This document shows positions 17,536 to 27,040 of a stretch of 64,000 nt of DNA, piece by piece. The translations under genes and the position numbers were made by a program. Origin of the DNA: Lignipirellula cremea (GTDB lineage: Bacteria > Planctomycetota > Planctomycetia > Pirellulales > Pirellulaceae); contig NZ_CP036433.1 of the NCBI RefSeq assembly GCF_007751035.1, positions 6,181,001-6,245,000 on the forward strand, given 5' to 3'. Under the pieces are notes generated by a model. The model did not search any database. It had not been told where the DNA came from and saw nothing but the letters and a program-made list of their open reading frames with translations. Each line of letters begins with the position of its first letter. Within the stretch, counting starts at the first letter, position 1.

Positions 17536-18786
17536 TCAGGCCGAACCGGCTTGCATCGCCTCCACTTCGACCACCAGGGCGCGTAAAAACGGCTCCACAT
17601 CGGTCACAATGCCGACTGTTTGAAAAGAGCCCCGATCACTCAGTTTAATCACGGTCGAAGGGTTGATATCCACGCACACCACTTTGACCCAGGCCGGCAG
17701 CAGGTTCCCCACCGCAATCGAGTGCAGCGTGGTGGCGATCATCAAACAAAAGGTGACGTCCCGCGACTTTTCCCGCATGATCTGCTGGGCTCGCAGCGCG
17801 TCAGTGACGACATCGGGCAGAGGTCCATCGTCGCGAATACTGCCGGCCAGCAGGTAGTCGACGTCGTTTTTGATGCACTCATACATCACGCCGGACCGCA
17901 GCACCCCTTGTTCAACGGCCTGTCGAATGCCGCCGATCCGCCGCATCCGGTTAATGGCCCGCAGATGATGTTCGTGCCCCGCTTCCACAATATCTCCGCA
18001 ATCCAGCCGCACGCCCAGACTGGTGCCAAACAGGGCATGCTCAATATCGTGGGCCGCCAGCGCATTGCCGGCAAACAGGGTCTGCACATAACCGCCGCGG
18101 ATCAAGCGGGACAAGTAATCGACGCTGCCGCTGTGCACAATCGCCGGTCCGCCGACCACCAGCGTTTTTCCGCCTTCCTGGCGAGTACGGAACAGCTCGG
18201 CCGCCACCTGCCGAATGGCGACCCCTTTCGGTTTTTCTGTCGAGACGGAACTGTTCATGAACTCAAAGCCGTGGCGATCTTCCCGACGTCCGTGCGGAAA
18301 GACGCGAACGCCTGCATGACCGACCACCACCTGTTGGCCTACCCGCACGTCGACCATCGGCAGGCAGCGGGCCGTGCGGGTTTCCAGATCGACGATCACG
18401 CCGCAGTCCATCTCCTGGTCGGCCACCTTGATCCAGTCGTCGTCGATGCGGATCTCGGTCCGCTGGTTGGTCGTGCTGTAAAAACCTTCCGGAAAGGCGC
18501 CTTCAATATCGGCGGCCGCCAGGCGGCAATCGGAATCGGCGACCGGCGCGGCGCCATGATCGCTGATGGCGCTGAGAATTTCTTCCAGCCGTTCCTGGCT
18601 GGGCGCCTGAACTTCCACCAGGGCATAGCTGGGGTCCTGCCTGCCCTGACCGACCGTAAATTTCTTGATCAGGAAGGAGCCGCCGGCGGCCGTAATGGCG
18701 TCGAGAATTTTCGGCAGGATCAGGCTGTCGATAATATGACCGCTGATCTCCACATCTTCCACATACGAGTTGCCTGCAGGATTCAT
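17536..18786 (-). CDS. TIGR00300-family protein (LOR/SDH domain, ornithine cyclodeaminase-like)
   Basis: A 416-residue cytoplasmic protein beginning MNPAGNSYVEDVEISGHIIDS. The LOR/SDH conserved N-terminal domain covers about residues 1-100. The C-terminal half has nucleotide-binding features: GGKTLVVGGPAIVHSG, FAGNALAAHDIEHALFGTSLGV and VVCVDINPSTVIKL. The same architecture occurs in archaeal-type ornithine cyclodeaminases and in the C-terminal part of cyanobacterial AgrE/ArgZ, which convert ornithine to proline. Those enzyme assignments are known for the family. For this protein the reaction is inferred. An upstream in-frame start at 18795 adds only three residues. Confidence 0.82.
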   Translation of the reverse strand: MNPAGNSYVEDVEISGHIIDSLILPKILDAITAAGGSFLIKKFTVGQGRQDPSYALVEVQAPSQERLEEILSAISDHGAAPVADSDCRLAAADIEGAFPEGFYSTTNQRTEIRIDDDWIKVADQEMDCGVIVDLETRTARCLPMVDVRVGQQVVVGHAGVRVFPHGRREDRHGFEFMNSSVSTEKPKGVAIRQVAAELFRTRQEGGKTLVVGGPAIVHSGSVDYLSRLIRGGYVQTLFAGNALAAHDIEHALFGTSLGVRLDCGDIVEAGHEHHLRAINRMRRIGGIRQAVEQGVLRSGVMYECIKNDVDYLLAGSIRDDGPLPDVVTDALRAQQIMREKSRDVTFCLMIATTLHSIAVGNLLPAWVKVVCVDINPSTVIKLSDRGSFQTVGIVTDVEPFLRALVVEVEAMQAGSA

Positions 18787-19102
18787 GAGCAGCATCCGGG
18801 TGAAGCGGCCAGACGAAAAGAACGAGCAACACAGCCGGTTTCTTCAAAAAACGCAGGCCATCGCACCAGCCGGCGGTCGGACGGTCGCCCCATTCCACTA
18901 ACGACGTTCCCTGATTGTACCCGTCCACAGCGGTCGGTGGCGAGCGACTGCTAGCAGCCAGAAACGCTGGCCCCGCTATTGCTATGGTTCGATTTTCGAG
19001 AATGGGTTAAATTTTTCCTCCATGCGGGCCGACAGGAGGCGGCCAGGCGTCGGTCAATGGCCGACGCCTCAGTTCAAACTAGCTCGATCGAGGAAGATCG
19101 TC
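18787..19102. other. divergent intergenic region
   Basis: About 316 bases separate the minus-strand TIGR00300 gene from the plus-strand ATPase gene. An AT-rich segment (around 18990-19018, GGGTTAAATTTTTCC) is the likeliest promoter area for the ATPase. No RNA or operator was recognised. Confidence 0.45.
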
Positions 19103-22100
19103 GTGAAAATCAAACATCTGGAAATCGACTATTTAGGCCTGCGTTTGAATGAACTGTCGCCCGGGCTGACCATTGCCTATGGCGGTTCCAAGTCGGGCAA
19201 GACCACGATCGCCCGCTTCATCAAATATGTGCTCTTTGGCGCCAGCGAAGCCGCGGATTACCTGATTCCCGATCTGGAACGGACGGCCGGCGTGCTGGGC
19301 GTCGACACCAGCTGGGGCCGCTTTGACCTGGAACGCACCAGCGACGGGTCGCCCCGCGGCATGCTGTCGATTTCTCCCGCGCCCCGGGACTACACGGCCG
19401 ATCAATGGCTCCGTCGCCTGACCAGCGCCGTGGAGTCGACCGAGTTCGGCCGCACCTTTACCCTCGAATTCCCGCGACGCCACGCGCTCGACCAGCTGGT
19501 CGAACAGGCCGTCCTGCTGGGAGTCGACACCGAGCTGACCGAATCCCGCCGCCAGCAGCTGCACGACCTGCTGCATCAGCTGGAAGTCGCCGAAACCCGC
19601 GAACGCTTGCTGCAGGTTCGCATGGCCGAAACGCGCGAACGCCGTCATCGGCTGTCCGACGAAATCGCCCAGCTGGAACAAACGATCGAACGCCATCGCG
19701 AGGTTTCTGTCGCCCGCCGCGCCACCGCCCGCGAAGACCTCGCCCGGGCCGAACGGGAAGAAGCCGCCCGCCGCGACGCGCTCCTGCAGGTGGAAGCAGA
19801 GATCGAACGCCTGGAACGCGAATCGGCCGAATACGAAGCAGAGCTTCGTCGCCGTAACCAGGGCGTCGCCGAAAGCGTCCGCGAGCTGACCCGCTTCATC
19901 GACGAACGAATCTCGCAGCTGCGGCACGCGGAAACGCACCTGGAAACTCGGATCGCCCATCTCCGCGATGAGCTCGCCAGCCCCCGTCTGGCCCCGCTCG
20001 AGACACTTTTTGACCACGCCCACGACTATGTCGACAGCCTGGAGTCGACCGCCGCCCGGATCGACCGCGATCTGTTGACGGTCCACCACTGGGAGAAGAT
20101 CGGCGAAGAGACCCGCCGCTCGGTGGAAAGCCGCCTGCAGGCCGCCAGCAACGAGCTGATCCAGCTGGCCGACGACGTCCGCCAGACCGAAAGCGAACTC
20201 CGCCGGGAAGTGGTCGAAAGCGAACTGAACCGGACGGAAGGGAAACGTCGCGAAGTACTGCGACAGATCGGTCGCCTGGCCGAACACCGGGACGACCTGC
20301 AGCGCTCGCTCGACGCCCTCACCGGCGTGTATCGTCGCGACTGGCTGACTTCGGCCGGCTACCGCGAGCGGATGGCCGCGGTGCGTTTGCGAAGGGAAGA
20401 AATTCTCGAACAGCTGCGCGTCGACCAGGCCGCCCTGGCCGCCGCCCGCCACGCCCTGGCATTACTGGGCGACGATCGCTACGAACGCGAAGTACGCCAG
20501 CTGGAAGAAGCCCGGGCCGCCCTGGCCGCTGTCGAAGTGGAATGGGACCGCCTGCACCGCGAACGGAACGAGCTGTCCACGGTCGAAGAACTGCGGCGCC
20601 GGATCGAAGCGCTTCGCGCCGCCCGGACTGAAACAGAAATCGTCAGCCAGGCCAGCGAACACCTGCGTCGCCTGTCCGACGGCGAACTGCGCCGCGTTTG
20701 CCTGGATCGGCAGCCGGTCAGCCTGCGGATTGAAGATTGCCACGGCAAAATGTGCACGCCTGAACTGCTCAGCGCCGCGGGTCGTGACCAGGTGAAGCTC
20801 AGCCTGTGCCTGGCCCTGGCCGATGACTTCGCCCGACGGGCCGCGCCGTTGCCGCTGGTGCTGGACGATGTGCTGGTCCACTTTGAAAACCAGGCTCGCC
20901 GGGCCGCGGTGGAATTGATTCGCGAATACGCGGCCAGCGGCAAGCAGGTGCTGCTGCTGACCTCGCAGAAAGATATCGGCCATCTGTTCAAATCGCTGGG
21001 CGAACGCGTGCTGCACTTGCCGCCGCGGTATGCCGAGTACAGCCGCAGCCATGTCGTCTCTAGTCGTCGCCGGCTTTGGGAATGCGAAGAGCTGGGCGGC
21101 GACGTCCGCGATCGGCTGCACGCCGAAACAATCAGGCAGTCGATCTCCCGTTCGTCGGTCGATTACCACGAGCCGACGCCCCGACGATCGACCCCTTTGG
21201 CGGAACCCGTTTCCACCACGCTGCCGCTCGTCCGCACCAGCTACGACGTGCAGCCGCTGTTCGATGAACATCATCGCGAAGTGCGGCTGGCCAGCGGTCA
21301 TTACCTGGCCCGCAGCTGCCGCATTGGAGAAGCCGTTTTTCTGGAGCCTTCGCTCGCTCGCCAGCTGGACTCGCTGGGAGTGCATACGATCGACGACCTG
21401 CTCTGCAGCGACGCCGACGAACTGGTCGCTCGCCTGGTCCGCCCCGGCATGCGACGATCGACGGTGGTGCAGTGGCAAGCCATCGCCCGACTGATGTGCG
21501 AAGTTCGCGGCCTCCGCGCTTACGACGCCCGCATCCTGTACCAGTGCGGCGTCACCTCGCCGCAACAACTGCGAAACATGCGGCCGAACGATCTGCATGC
21601 GGTGGTGGCCGCCTTTGTCGCCACGCCGGAAGGTTCGCGTCTGGTTCGCTCGGGCAACGATTTTGAAATGTCGCGCATCACCCGCTGGATTCATGCGGCC
21701 CTGGCCGACGAGGAGACTTCAGCTCCCGTCGTTCGCACCCGCATAATCAATCGGGAAACGGTCAGCGAACATTCCTCGCACGCCTCGACTCCCCGCACCA
21801 ACGGCTCCAGCAACGGCTCCAGCAACGGCTCGCGCAGCACGAGCTACACGGCCAACGGTTCACACCATGGCTCAAGCAACGGTTCGAGCAATGGTTCGAG
21901 TAACGGCTCCAGCAATGGATCCCACGGGTCAAGCCGCTCGCAGGAAACGAACGGCTCTTCGGCCAGCCAGAACGGCGGCTCCGCAGCCAGTCGATCGTCC
22001 GGCCTCACAGGCGGTTCCTCGACGCGAACGACCACGACCGTGCAGACCACCGAACGACGGTTCTTCCTGGAAGAAAGCAGCGATGTCGAAGCGGCCCCGT

Positions 22101-22498
22101 CGATCGGGCAGCGCACGGCCGATCGCCTTTACAAAATTGGCATCCGCACCGTCGCCGATCTGCTGTCGGCCGACGCCGAAGAGGTCGCTTCCCGGATGAA
22201 ACAGCGACGCATCAAAGGCGACGTGATCGAGCAGTGGCAGCAACAAGCCTCGCTGGTCTGCCGCGTGCCGGAACTGCGTGGACACGACGCCCAGTTCCTG
22301 GTCGCCTGTGGGATTACCGAACCGGGCGATCTGGCCGCCATGCGGCCCCAGGATGTGTTCGCCCTGGTATCGACGGTTTGCGACACCAAAGAAGGCGAAC
22401 GGATTCTCCGCGGCGGGAAACGACCCGACCTGGCTGAAGTGGGCGACTGGATTGCCTGCGCCCGTGAAGCCCGCGAGCACTCGTCCGCCATCGCCTGA
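19103..22498 (+). CDS. SMC/Rad50-like ATPase with two C-terminal DUF4332-like domains
   Basis: A GTG start at 19103 with a GAGGAAG ribosome site; 1131 residues. The N-terminus is a YhaN/Rad50-type ATPase head (MKIKHLEIDYLGLRLNELSPGLTIAYGG) with Walker A GGSKSGKTT at ~27-35. A long charged coiled coil follows (about 150-545). The second head half has AAGRDQVKLSLCLALADDFARR as the ABC-type signature region and LVLDDVLVHF (about 587-596) as Walker B, followed by the switch segment VLLLTSQKD. After the ATPase come a DUF4332-like helical region (~713-860), a Ser/Asn/Gly repeat linker (~898-945) and a second DUF4332-like region (~995-1130; IGQRTADRLYKIGIRTVADLLSADAEEVA). DUF4332 has helix-hairpin-helix character, suggesting DNA contact. 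A DNA repair or chromosome-structure role is inferred. Confidence 0.87.
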   Translation: MKIKHLEIDYLGLRLNELSPGLTIAYGGSKSGKTTIARFIKYVLFGASEAADYLIPDLERTAGVLGVDTSWGRFDLERTSDGSPRGMLSISPAPRDYTADQWLRRLTSAVESTEFGRTFTLEFPRRHALDQLVEQAVLLGVDTELTESRRQQLHDLLHQLEVAETRERLLQVRMAETRERRHRLSDEIAQLEQTIERHREVSVARRATAREDLARAEREEAARRDALLQVEAEIERLERESAEYEAELRRRNQGVAESVRELTRFIDERISQLRHAETHLETRIAHLRDELASPRLAPLETLFDHAHDYVDSLESTAARIDRDLLTVHHWEKIGEETRRSVESRLQAASNELIQLADDVRQTESELRREVVESELNRTEGKRREVLRQIGRLAEHRDDLQRSLDALTGVYRRDWLTSAGYRERMAAVRLRREEILEQLRVDQAALAAARHALALLGDDRYEREVRQLEEARAALAAVEVEWDRLHRERNELSTVEELRRRIEALRAARTETEIVSQASEHLRRLSDGELRRVCLDRQPVSLRIEDCHGKMCTPELLSAAGRDQVKLSLCLALADDFARRAAPLPLVLDDVLVHFENQARRAAVELIREYAASGKQVLLLTSQKDIGHLFKSLGERVLHLPPRYAEYSRSHVVSSRRRLWECEELGGDVRDRLHAETIRQSISRSSVDYHEPTPRRSTPLAEPVSTTLPLVRTSYDVQPLFDEHHREVRLASGHYLARSCRIGEAVFLEPSLARQLDSLGVHTIDDLLCSDADELVARLVRPGMRRSTVVQWQAIARLMCEVRGLRAYDARILYQCGVTSPQQLRNMRPNDLHAVVAAFVATPEGSRLVRSGNDFEMSRITRWIHAALADEETSAPVVRTRIINRETVSEHSSHASTPRTNGSSNGSSNGSRSTSYTANGSHHGSSNGSSNGSSNGSSNGSHGSSRSQETNGSSASQNGGSAASRSSGLTGGSSTRTTTTVQTTERRFFLEESSDVEAAPSIGQRTADRLYKIGIRTVADLLSADAEEVASRMKQRRIKGDVIEQWQQQASLVCRVPELRGHDAQFLVACGITEPGDLAAMRPQDVFALVSTVCDTKEGERILRGGKRPDLAEVGDWIACAREAREHSSAIA

Positions 22499-22531
22499 TC
22501 CGTCGCGCGGAACACGCCTTGCTGAACATTT

Positions 22532-22565
22532 GCCGATCGAGAGCCCGCTCTCGATCGGCTTTTTT
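22532..22565 (+). terminator. rho-independent terminator of the ATPase gene
   Basis: A perfect 13-bp stem GCCGATCGAGAGC/GCTCTCGATCGGC with a 2-base loop is followed by TTTTTT. It lies 33 bp past the stop. Confidence 0.93.
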
Positions 22566-22601
22566 GCGCCAGCGGTCCTACACCAGGGTTGTCGCTGAAC
22601 C

Positions 22602-23150
22602 TTACAGCGTATCGGCAGCCGCCGCCGGAAAGGGCGTTCCGGGCTCGGCCCGCGACCAGCTTTGCACCGTCCAGCGACTAGTCCTGCCGGCCGAGCGATC
22701 GGCGCGCAGATAACGCAGCGGTATGCCGCTCTTGGCGTCAAACTCGGCCCGCAAAGAAAGAATCGCGGCGCCAGGGGGAGCCTGGTCCCGGGTGATCGCT
22801 TCCTGCGACTGCAGATCGCTGGAAATGACATCGAACATGCCGCCGACCGTCCAGGCCTGGAATGATGCCGGGCGCGACGATACTTCCCCATTGCGGATCA
22901 CCTGGGCAACCGCTCCCTCGCGAACGGAAATCTGGTACACGTCGATCGCGGCGCTAACTGCTTCCACCTTCAGGTCATAGTCTAAAAGGCCGGCCGCCTG
23001 CCAGCGCTCGCGGGCGTCGTCAAAGCTGCTCCGTGTCAGCCGAGGAACCGGGTCGCGGTAAACCAGCACCATCACTACCAGTGTAAGCAGCGTGGAAAGC
23101 ACCCCGCCAAGCAGCGCCCATTTGGCGAACGTGAAACGGCGTGGATTCAT
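22602..23150 (-). CDS. membrane-anchored DUF6174-like protein
   Basis: The ATG at 23150 yields 182 residues. An N-terminal signal-anchor (WALLGGVLSTLLTLVVMVLVY, residues ~11-31) precedes SFDDARERWQAAGLLDYDLKVEAV. That is the W-x-x-x-x-x-x-DY pattern of DUF6174, a small beta-rich envelope domain. The ending ADRSAGRTSRWTVQSWSRAEPG fits the same family. The bulk of the protein should face the periplasm. It converges with the ATPase gene. No function is known for the family. The frame is open upstream to 23294 but without a signal sequence there. Confidence 0.75.
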   Translation of the reverse strand: MNPRRFTFAKWALLGGVLSTLLTLVVMVLVYRDPVPRLTRSSFDDARERWQAAGLLDYDLKVEAVSAAIDVYQISVREGAVAQVIRNGEVSSRPASFQAWTVGGMFDVISSDLQSQEAITRDQAPPGAAILSLRAEFDAKSGIPLRYLRADRSAGRTSRWTVQSWSRAEPGTPFPAAAADTL

Positions 23151-23470
23151 GGGGAATTTCCTGAGCTGCTGATTGGTGTCTGATGATGTCACAGGCGAGG
23201 CCTGCTTAATACGTGGGCGCCATGATGCGGCGACCCGCTGCAGCCCCCGGCAAAAATCGTCGCGAGCAGATTTTCTCAAGTCGTTTGCTTGCAAATGCTT
23301 GCAGTGATACTGACGGCGCCGGAACAGCCGTTAATCTTTATCCATGCAGCGCAAACCTACTCATTGGCGCAGTCTTTGCTTTCCTCCCAATCCGTCCTTT
23401 TAGCAAAGGGCGCGATCGGGACGTTGTATTGTAACGACGACCGGAGCGCCGCAAATACTGGAGCCTTTCG

Positions 23471-23965
23471 ATGAAGATCCTTGTTCGACCCCTGGTGCTC
23501 CTGGTGATGACGGCTGTGTTTGCTGTCGCCAGCCAATCGGCGGAAGCCGGCTTCTTCAAGAAGCATTTCGGTTGCAAAAAGAAGTGCAGCTCGTCGTGTG
23601 AAGAAGAAGCCGAACCGACGTGCGAGTGCACGCCGGAACCGACTTGCGAATGTACCCCGGAACCGGCCTGCGGGGAATGTGCGCCCGAACCGACCTGCGG
23701 GGGATGCACCCCGGAACCGGCCTGCCCCACCTGCAGCACGGGTACGGTCATTTACTCTGAACCGGCCCCGGAGCCGGCTCCCATGCCGATGGAAAGCGAC
23801 GCCCCGGCGCCGCCGCCGGTGGACATGTCGACCACCTCGTCGGGTCGGGTTTACGTTCGCACCGTGAGCAACGGCGTTGTCCGCTATCGCCTGGTGCAGA
23901 CTCGTCCGGTCCCGGTGGTGAGTCACCGCTCCGCTTCGATCCGTCCCGTTTCCTTTCGTCGCTAG
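23471..23965 (+). CDS. exported Cys/Pro/Glu-rich repeat protein
   Basis: A 164-residue protein with a signal peptide (LVLLVMTAVFAVASQSAEA). The mature N-terminus GFFKKHFGCKKKCSSSCEEE leads into about five tandem variants of a C-x-C-x-P-E-P-T/A unit (residues ~48-88; TCECTPEP, ACGECAPEP, TCGGCTPEP, ACPTC). A Pro/Ala-rich stretch and a basic C-terminal ~45 residues follow (VRYRLVQTRPVPVV). Similar small Cys-rich exported proteins are common in Pirellulales. They may be cross-linked cell-envelope components or metal binders; neither is demonstrated. A strong terminator lies about 100 bp downstream. Confidence 0.8.
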   Translation: MKILVRPLVLLVMTAVFAVASQSAEAGFFKKHFGCKKKCSSSCEEEAEPTCECTPEPTCECTPEPACGECAPEPTCGGCTPEPACPTCSTGTVIYSEPAPEPAPMPMESDAPAPPPVDMSTTSSGRVYVRTVSNGVVRYRLVQTRPVPVVSHRSASIRPVSFRR

Positions 23966-24070
23966 TCTAACCAGCCGTTCCTCCAACGGACGATGGAGCA
24001 GTGGCGAGGGCTGAGCTCGCCGGATACTGATCCGTCACCTGTTTTCTGCTGCGACCAAAGGTTCCTCTGA

Positions 24071-24103
24071 CTCCTGCCGACGCCCATCGGCAGGAGTTTT
24101 TTC
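24071..24103 (+). terminator. rho-independent terminator of the Cys-rich protein gene
   Basis: CTCCTGCCGA (24071-24080) pairs with TCGGCAGGAG (24087-24096) across a short loop, followed by TTTTTT. Confidence 0.92.
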
Positions 24104-24149
24104 GTTGCGTCGCTGATCAACTCTCGCGGGGAGCCCAATTTCCGACGTG

Positions 24150-24491
24150 TCAGCTTTTTGATTTCTGGTTCAGCTGGTCGGGATCAAGCAGCAGGTCTTC
24201 GACAACGCGGCCGTGGACGACTGTTTCTTCCAGGATTCGGTCGACATCGGACAGCTGCACGCCGCCGTACCAGATCTCCTGGGGGTAGATCACCACGCAC
24301 GGGCCTAGTTCGCACTGGTCCAGGCAGCCGGCATGGTTAGCCCTGACCAGCGGGGTCAGACCTTTGCTTTTCACGGCGGCCTTGAACTTGCTGCGCAGCG
24401 CTTCCGCCCCTTCGGGATCACAGCAGCCTCGGGAATGCCCCGGCTCGCGCTGGTTGCAGCAGACAAAAATATGATGGGAAAATGACGGCAT
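24150..24491 (-). CDS. thioredoxin-like [2Fe-2S] ferredoxin
   Basis: A 113-residue protein starting MPSFSHHIFVCCNQRE. The cluster ligands are visible: the N-terminal Cys pair in FVCCNQR and, after the RGCCDPEGAEAL helix, GCLDQCELGPCVVIYPQEIWYGGV. This is the pattern of thioredoxin-fold [2Fe-2S] ferredoxins (Clostridium pasteurianum / Aquifex Fd4 type). It acts as a small cytoplasmic electron carrier; its partner is unknown because no oxidoreductase is adjacent. The start was chosen so that the conserved beta strand HIFVC is near the N-terminus; the frame is open upstream to 24530. Confidence 0.9.
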   Translation of the reverse strand: MPSFSHHIFVCCNQREPGHSRGCCDPEGAEALRSKFKAAVKSKGLTPLVRANHAGCLDQCELGPCVVIYPQEIWYGGVQLSDVDRILEETVVHGRVVEDLLLDPDQLNQKSKS

Positions 24492-24567
24492 GGATAATCT
24501 CAACCTGTAGCCCGGCGAATGGCAAAACATAAAGCACAGCAGAAGAGTTTACCGTATCGGCCGCCCT

Positions 24568-26088
24568 TTACGGCAGTGCGACCGGCGACAGCGTGCTGTT
24601 TTCCAGCGTCAGCAGCTCCTGGTAGCGAGCCTGGATCTCAGAGCCAGCGACGTACGGCAGATTGGCCGCCAGCGCGACGTTCTCCAGTTGGCGAATCAAT
24701 CGCTGGCATTTGGCAAAGCGACGTTCGGCCTGCATCCGTTCCGTTCTCAGCCCGGTGATCTCCTGCTGGAGCGAAACGAAGCGGGCGTACATACGGTGCG
24801 ATTCGATCTGGCGAATCACCTGCGGCGCGTCCCGTCCCAGCAGCTGCTGCACGTCGGGATGCCAGCGATTTTCCAGCTCCGGCCAGTGCTGCAGCAGGGC
24901 GCTTTGAAGGGCGGCGCACACGCCGTTAAGCTCGCCCTGCTTGCGGCGGATCCCGTCGTCGGCGTTCTTCTTCTCCCGTTCGCACTGGGCCGCCAGTCGT
25001 CCGGCCTCGCTGCCCCGCCGGGCGTCGGTCAGGTGCAGTTCTTCCGACAGGCCGCGCAGCACCGCCTGGTCGGCAGGCGCTCCCAGGGCGAACAGCTCTT
25101 CAAACGGGGAATCGCTGGAAAGCAGATCCGCGGCGGCCGATTGGCCGGAGCGTTTACTGTCGCCGCCCAGCTTGCTGAACGTGCGGAGCATGGCGTCAGA
25201 TGTCTTTACACTGATGTCGATGGTGGTCGACGTGAGCAACGTAAACGCATGCGCTTCGGCCAGGGAAACAACGCCGTCGCCATCGTAGTCGGGCGGCGGG
25301 ACCGACTGGCCGGTGCGAGTTTCGCCAAACAGGGCGGCCCAGAAATAGGTGCTGTACTCCAGGTAGTTCTCTTCCCTGATGTCCGACGTGCAGCCGGCCG
25401 CAACGCGATCCTCCACGGTCGCAAAGAATCCGCACCGCGGCTGGGGAGCCAGCCCTTTGGCCGGATCGCCGTCATGAAACAAAAAGTTTGCAAAGCCGCC
25501 CGAATAGCACTGCACCATAACCAGCGTCGTCGATACGCCTTCGGGCAAGGCGTCCAGATAATGCGTGAGTTCGCTCACCAGCAGGCTCTCGCGATTCCAG
25601 AGCATCAGTCGGGTATTGCCCGGCTGCCGTCGGTCGGGCGACTTGCCGCCGTGGGCCGAAGCGTACACAAACAGGCGATCGCCTGGCTGCAGTCGCTGGC
25701 CGTCTTCCTGGAACCATTGCTGCAGGTTCTGCCGGGTCGAGGCGCCGCGGAGCTGGGGAATCTCGTGATTGCGATAGCGGTCTTCCTGGTGTCTGGTCTG
25801 CTGGAATACGGTCGCCAGCAGCTCCAGCACCCGCGGGGTCGATTGCTGGGAATCGACATACTGCAGATCGCGGCCTTCTGCATCGCCGTCGGCAAAGTAG
25901 ATCGCGTGCTCCGCTCCCTCGGGGTACCGCTGCGCCAGACAGCGCTGGAAATAATGCACATTCTTTTCCAGCGAAACCTGGTTCCCCGCTGGCGAGTAAC
26001 CGCCGCCAATGGTCAGAAAATAGTCGCTCGCACTCGCCGGAATGGCAAGGCAACACGCCGCGACAGCGATCCAGAACGGTCGGTACAT
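24568..26088 (-). CDS. exported caspase-fold (clan CD) peptidase with EF-hand
   Basis: A 506-residue protein with a signal peptide (IAVAACCLAIPASA). The clan CD dyad is visible: His146 in FVYASAHGGKS and Cys194 in LVMVQCYSGGF. Both motifs are preceded by hydrophobic strands (DRLFVYASAHGG, STTLVMVQCYSGG), as in caspases, legumains and C13-like enzymes. A canonical EF-hand loop (DYDGDGVVSLAE, about residues 267-278) follows, suggesting calcium dependence. The C-terminal ~170 residues are charged and helical, probably coiled coil. It may process envelope proteins. Specificity cannot be read; the usual P1 pocket residues were not assigned. Confidence 0.82.
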   Translation of the reverse strand: MYRPFWIAVAACCLAIPASASDYFLTIGGGYSPAGNQVSLEKNVHYFQRCLAQRYPEGAEHAIYFADGDAEGRDLQYVDSQQSTPRVLELLATVFQQTRHQEDRYRNHEIPQLRGASTRQNLQQWFQEDGQRLQPGDRLFVYASAHGGKSPDRRQPGNTRLMLWNRESLLVSELTHYLDALPEGVSTTLVMVQCYSGGFANFLFHDGDPAKGLAPQPRCGFFATVEDRVAAGCTSDIREENYLEYSTYFWAALFGETRTGQSVPPPDYDGDGVVSLAEAHAFTLLTSTTIDISVKTSDAMLRTFSKLGGDSKRSGQSAAADLLSSDSPFEELFALGAPADQAVLRGLSEELHLTDARRGSEAGRLAAQCEREKKNADDGIRRKQGELNGVCAALQSALLQHWPELENRWHPDVQQLLGRDAPQVIRQIESHRMYARFVSLQQEITGLRTERMQAERRFAKCQRLIRQLENVALAANLPYVAGSEIQARYQELLTLENSTLSPVALP

Positions 26089-26367
26089 AGCAAGTCACCC
26101 CATTGCGGGAACAGAGAAATCGAAAGAAAAAAGACGCACACTGCAGGCTACCCGGCAGTCAAGGAGGGGGCAAACCGCTGGCGCCCGGATGCAGCAAAAG
26201 AACGCCTCGCCTGCACACAGGATGCCGGTCAGGAAGAGTTGCCGGGCAACACCTTCGCTTGCCCCCGTTCTGGTGCTGGGAAACTAATCCGGTTAGAAAA
26301 AAAGAAGGGACGGGCCTCAAATGACGTTCGTCCGCCCGCTTACCTTTGACCCCGTACAGGCCCACCA

Positions 26368-27000
26368 ATGACGTCCACTGGTGAATCCGAAAGCCGCTGG
26401 CAGGCGGCCTGGCAAGCGGTGGAAGCAGTCCCGCCGCCGGACGCTTTTCCGGATCTGCTCAAGCGCTACGCTGAACCGGTACGGGCGTACCACAACCTGC
26501 AGCATGTCCTGCATTGCCTGATCCATGCCGCCGAGGTGCAAGCGCAGCTGGAGTCGCCCGGCGAAGTCCTGCTGGCGATCTGGTATCACGACGCGATCTA
26601 TGATCCCAGGGCGCACGATAATGAAGCCCAGAGCGCGGGCCTGGCGACGGACGTTATGCGACAGGCCGGGGTGTCAGAACGCGTCACCAACCGCGTATCC
26701 CGGTTGATCCTGGCGACCGACCATCGGAATGCCACCCCAACCGGCGATGCGGCGTGGCTGGTGGATATCGACCTGGCGATCCTGGCGGCTCCGGGCGACG
26801 CCTTCTGGGCGTACGAAGCGGCCATCCGTCGGGAATACGCCTGGGTCCCGGAAGAAGCTTTCCGTCAGGGTAGAGCCGATCTGCTGGAACGATTTCTGGA
26901 GCGTCCCGCGATCTACGCCACGGCGCACTTCTGCCATCGCTGGGAAGCGGCCGCCCGCGAGAATCTACGCGCGTCGGCTGATAGACTGCGGAGCGGATAG
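26368..27000 (+). CDS. HD-domain metal-dependent phosphohydrolase-like protein
   Basis: A 210-residue protein of the COG4339 type. Metal ligands are seen in AYHNLQHVLHCL (His42, His46) and AIWYHDAIYDPRAHDNE (the His74-Asp75 pair). A later Asp lies in WLVDIDLAILA. After the HD core the C-terminus has RREYAWVPEEAFRQGRADLLERFLERPAIYAT, which is characteristic of this family. The substrate is unknown; HD proteins of this group are predicted cytoplasmic phosphohydrolases. It converges with the deaminase gene at 27041. Confidence 0.88.
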   Translation: MTSTGESESRWQAAWQAVEAVPPPDAFPDLLKRYAEPVRAYHNLQHVLHCLIHAAEVQAQLESPGEVLLAIWYHDAIYDPRAHDNEAQSAGLATDVMRQAGVSERVTNRVSRLILATDHRNATPTGDAAWLVDIDLAILAAPGDAFWAYEAAIRREYAWVPEEAFRQGRADLLERFLERPAIYATAHFCHRWEAAARENLRASADRLRSG

Positions 27001-27040
27001 AACACGGTTGATGGCAAAGATATCGCTCAACGCCCCGCAC

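Noticed and set aside
23357-23986. 209-codon minus-strand frame
   Set aside because: Arg/Phe/Gly-rich antisense of the Cys-rich exported protein, which has a clear signal peptide and terminator.
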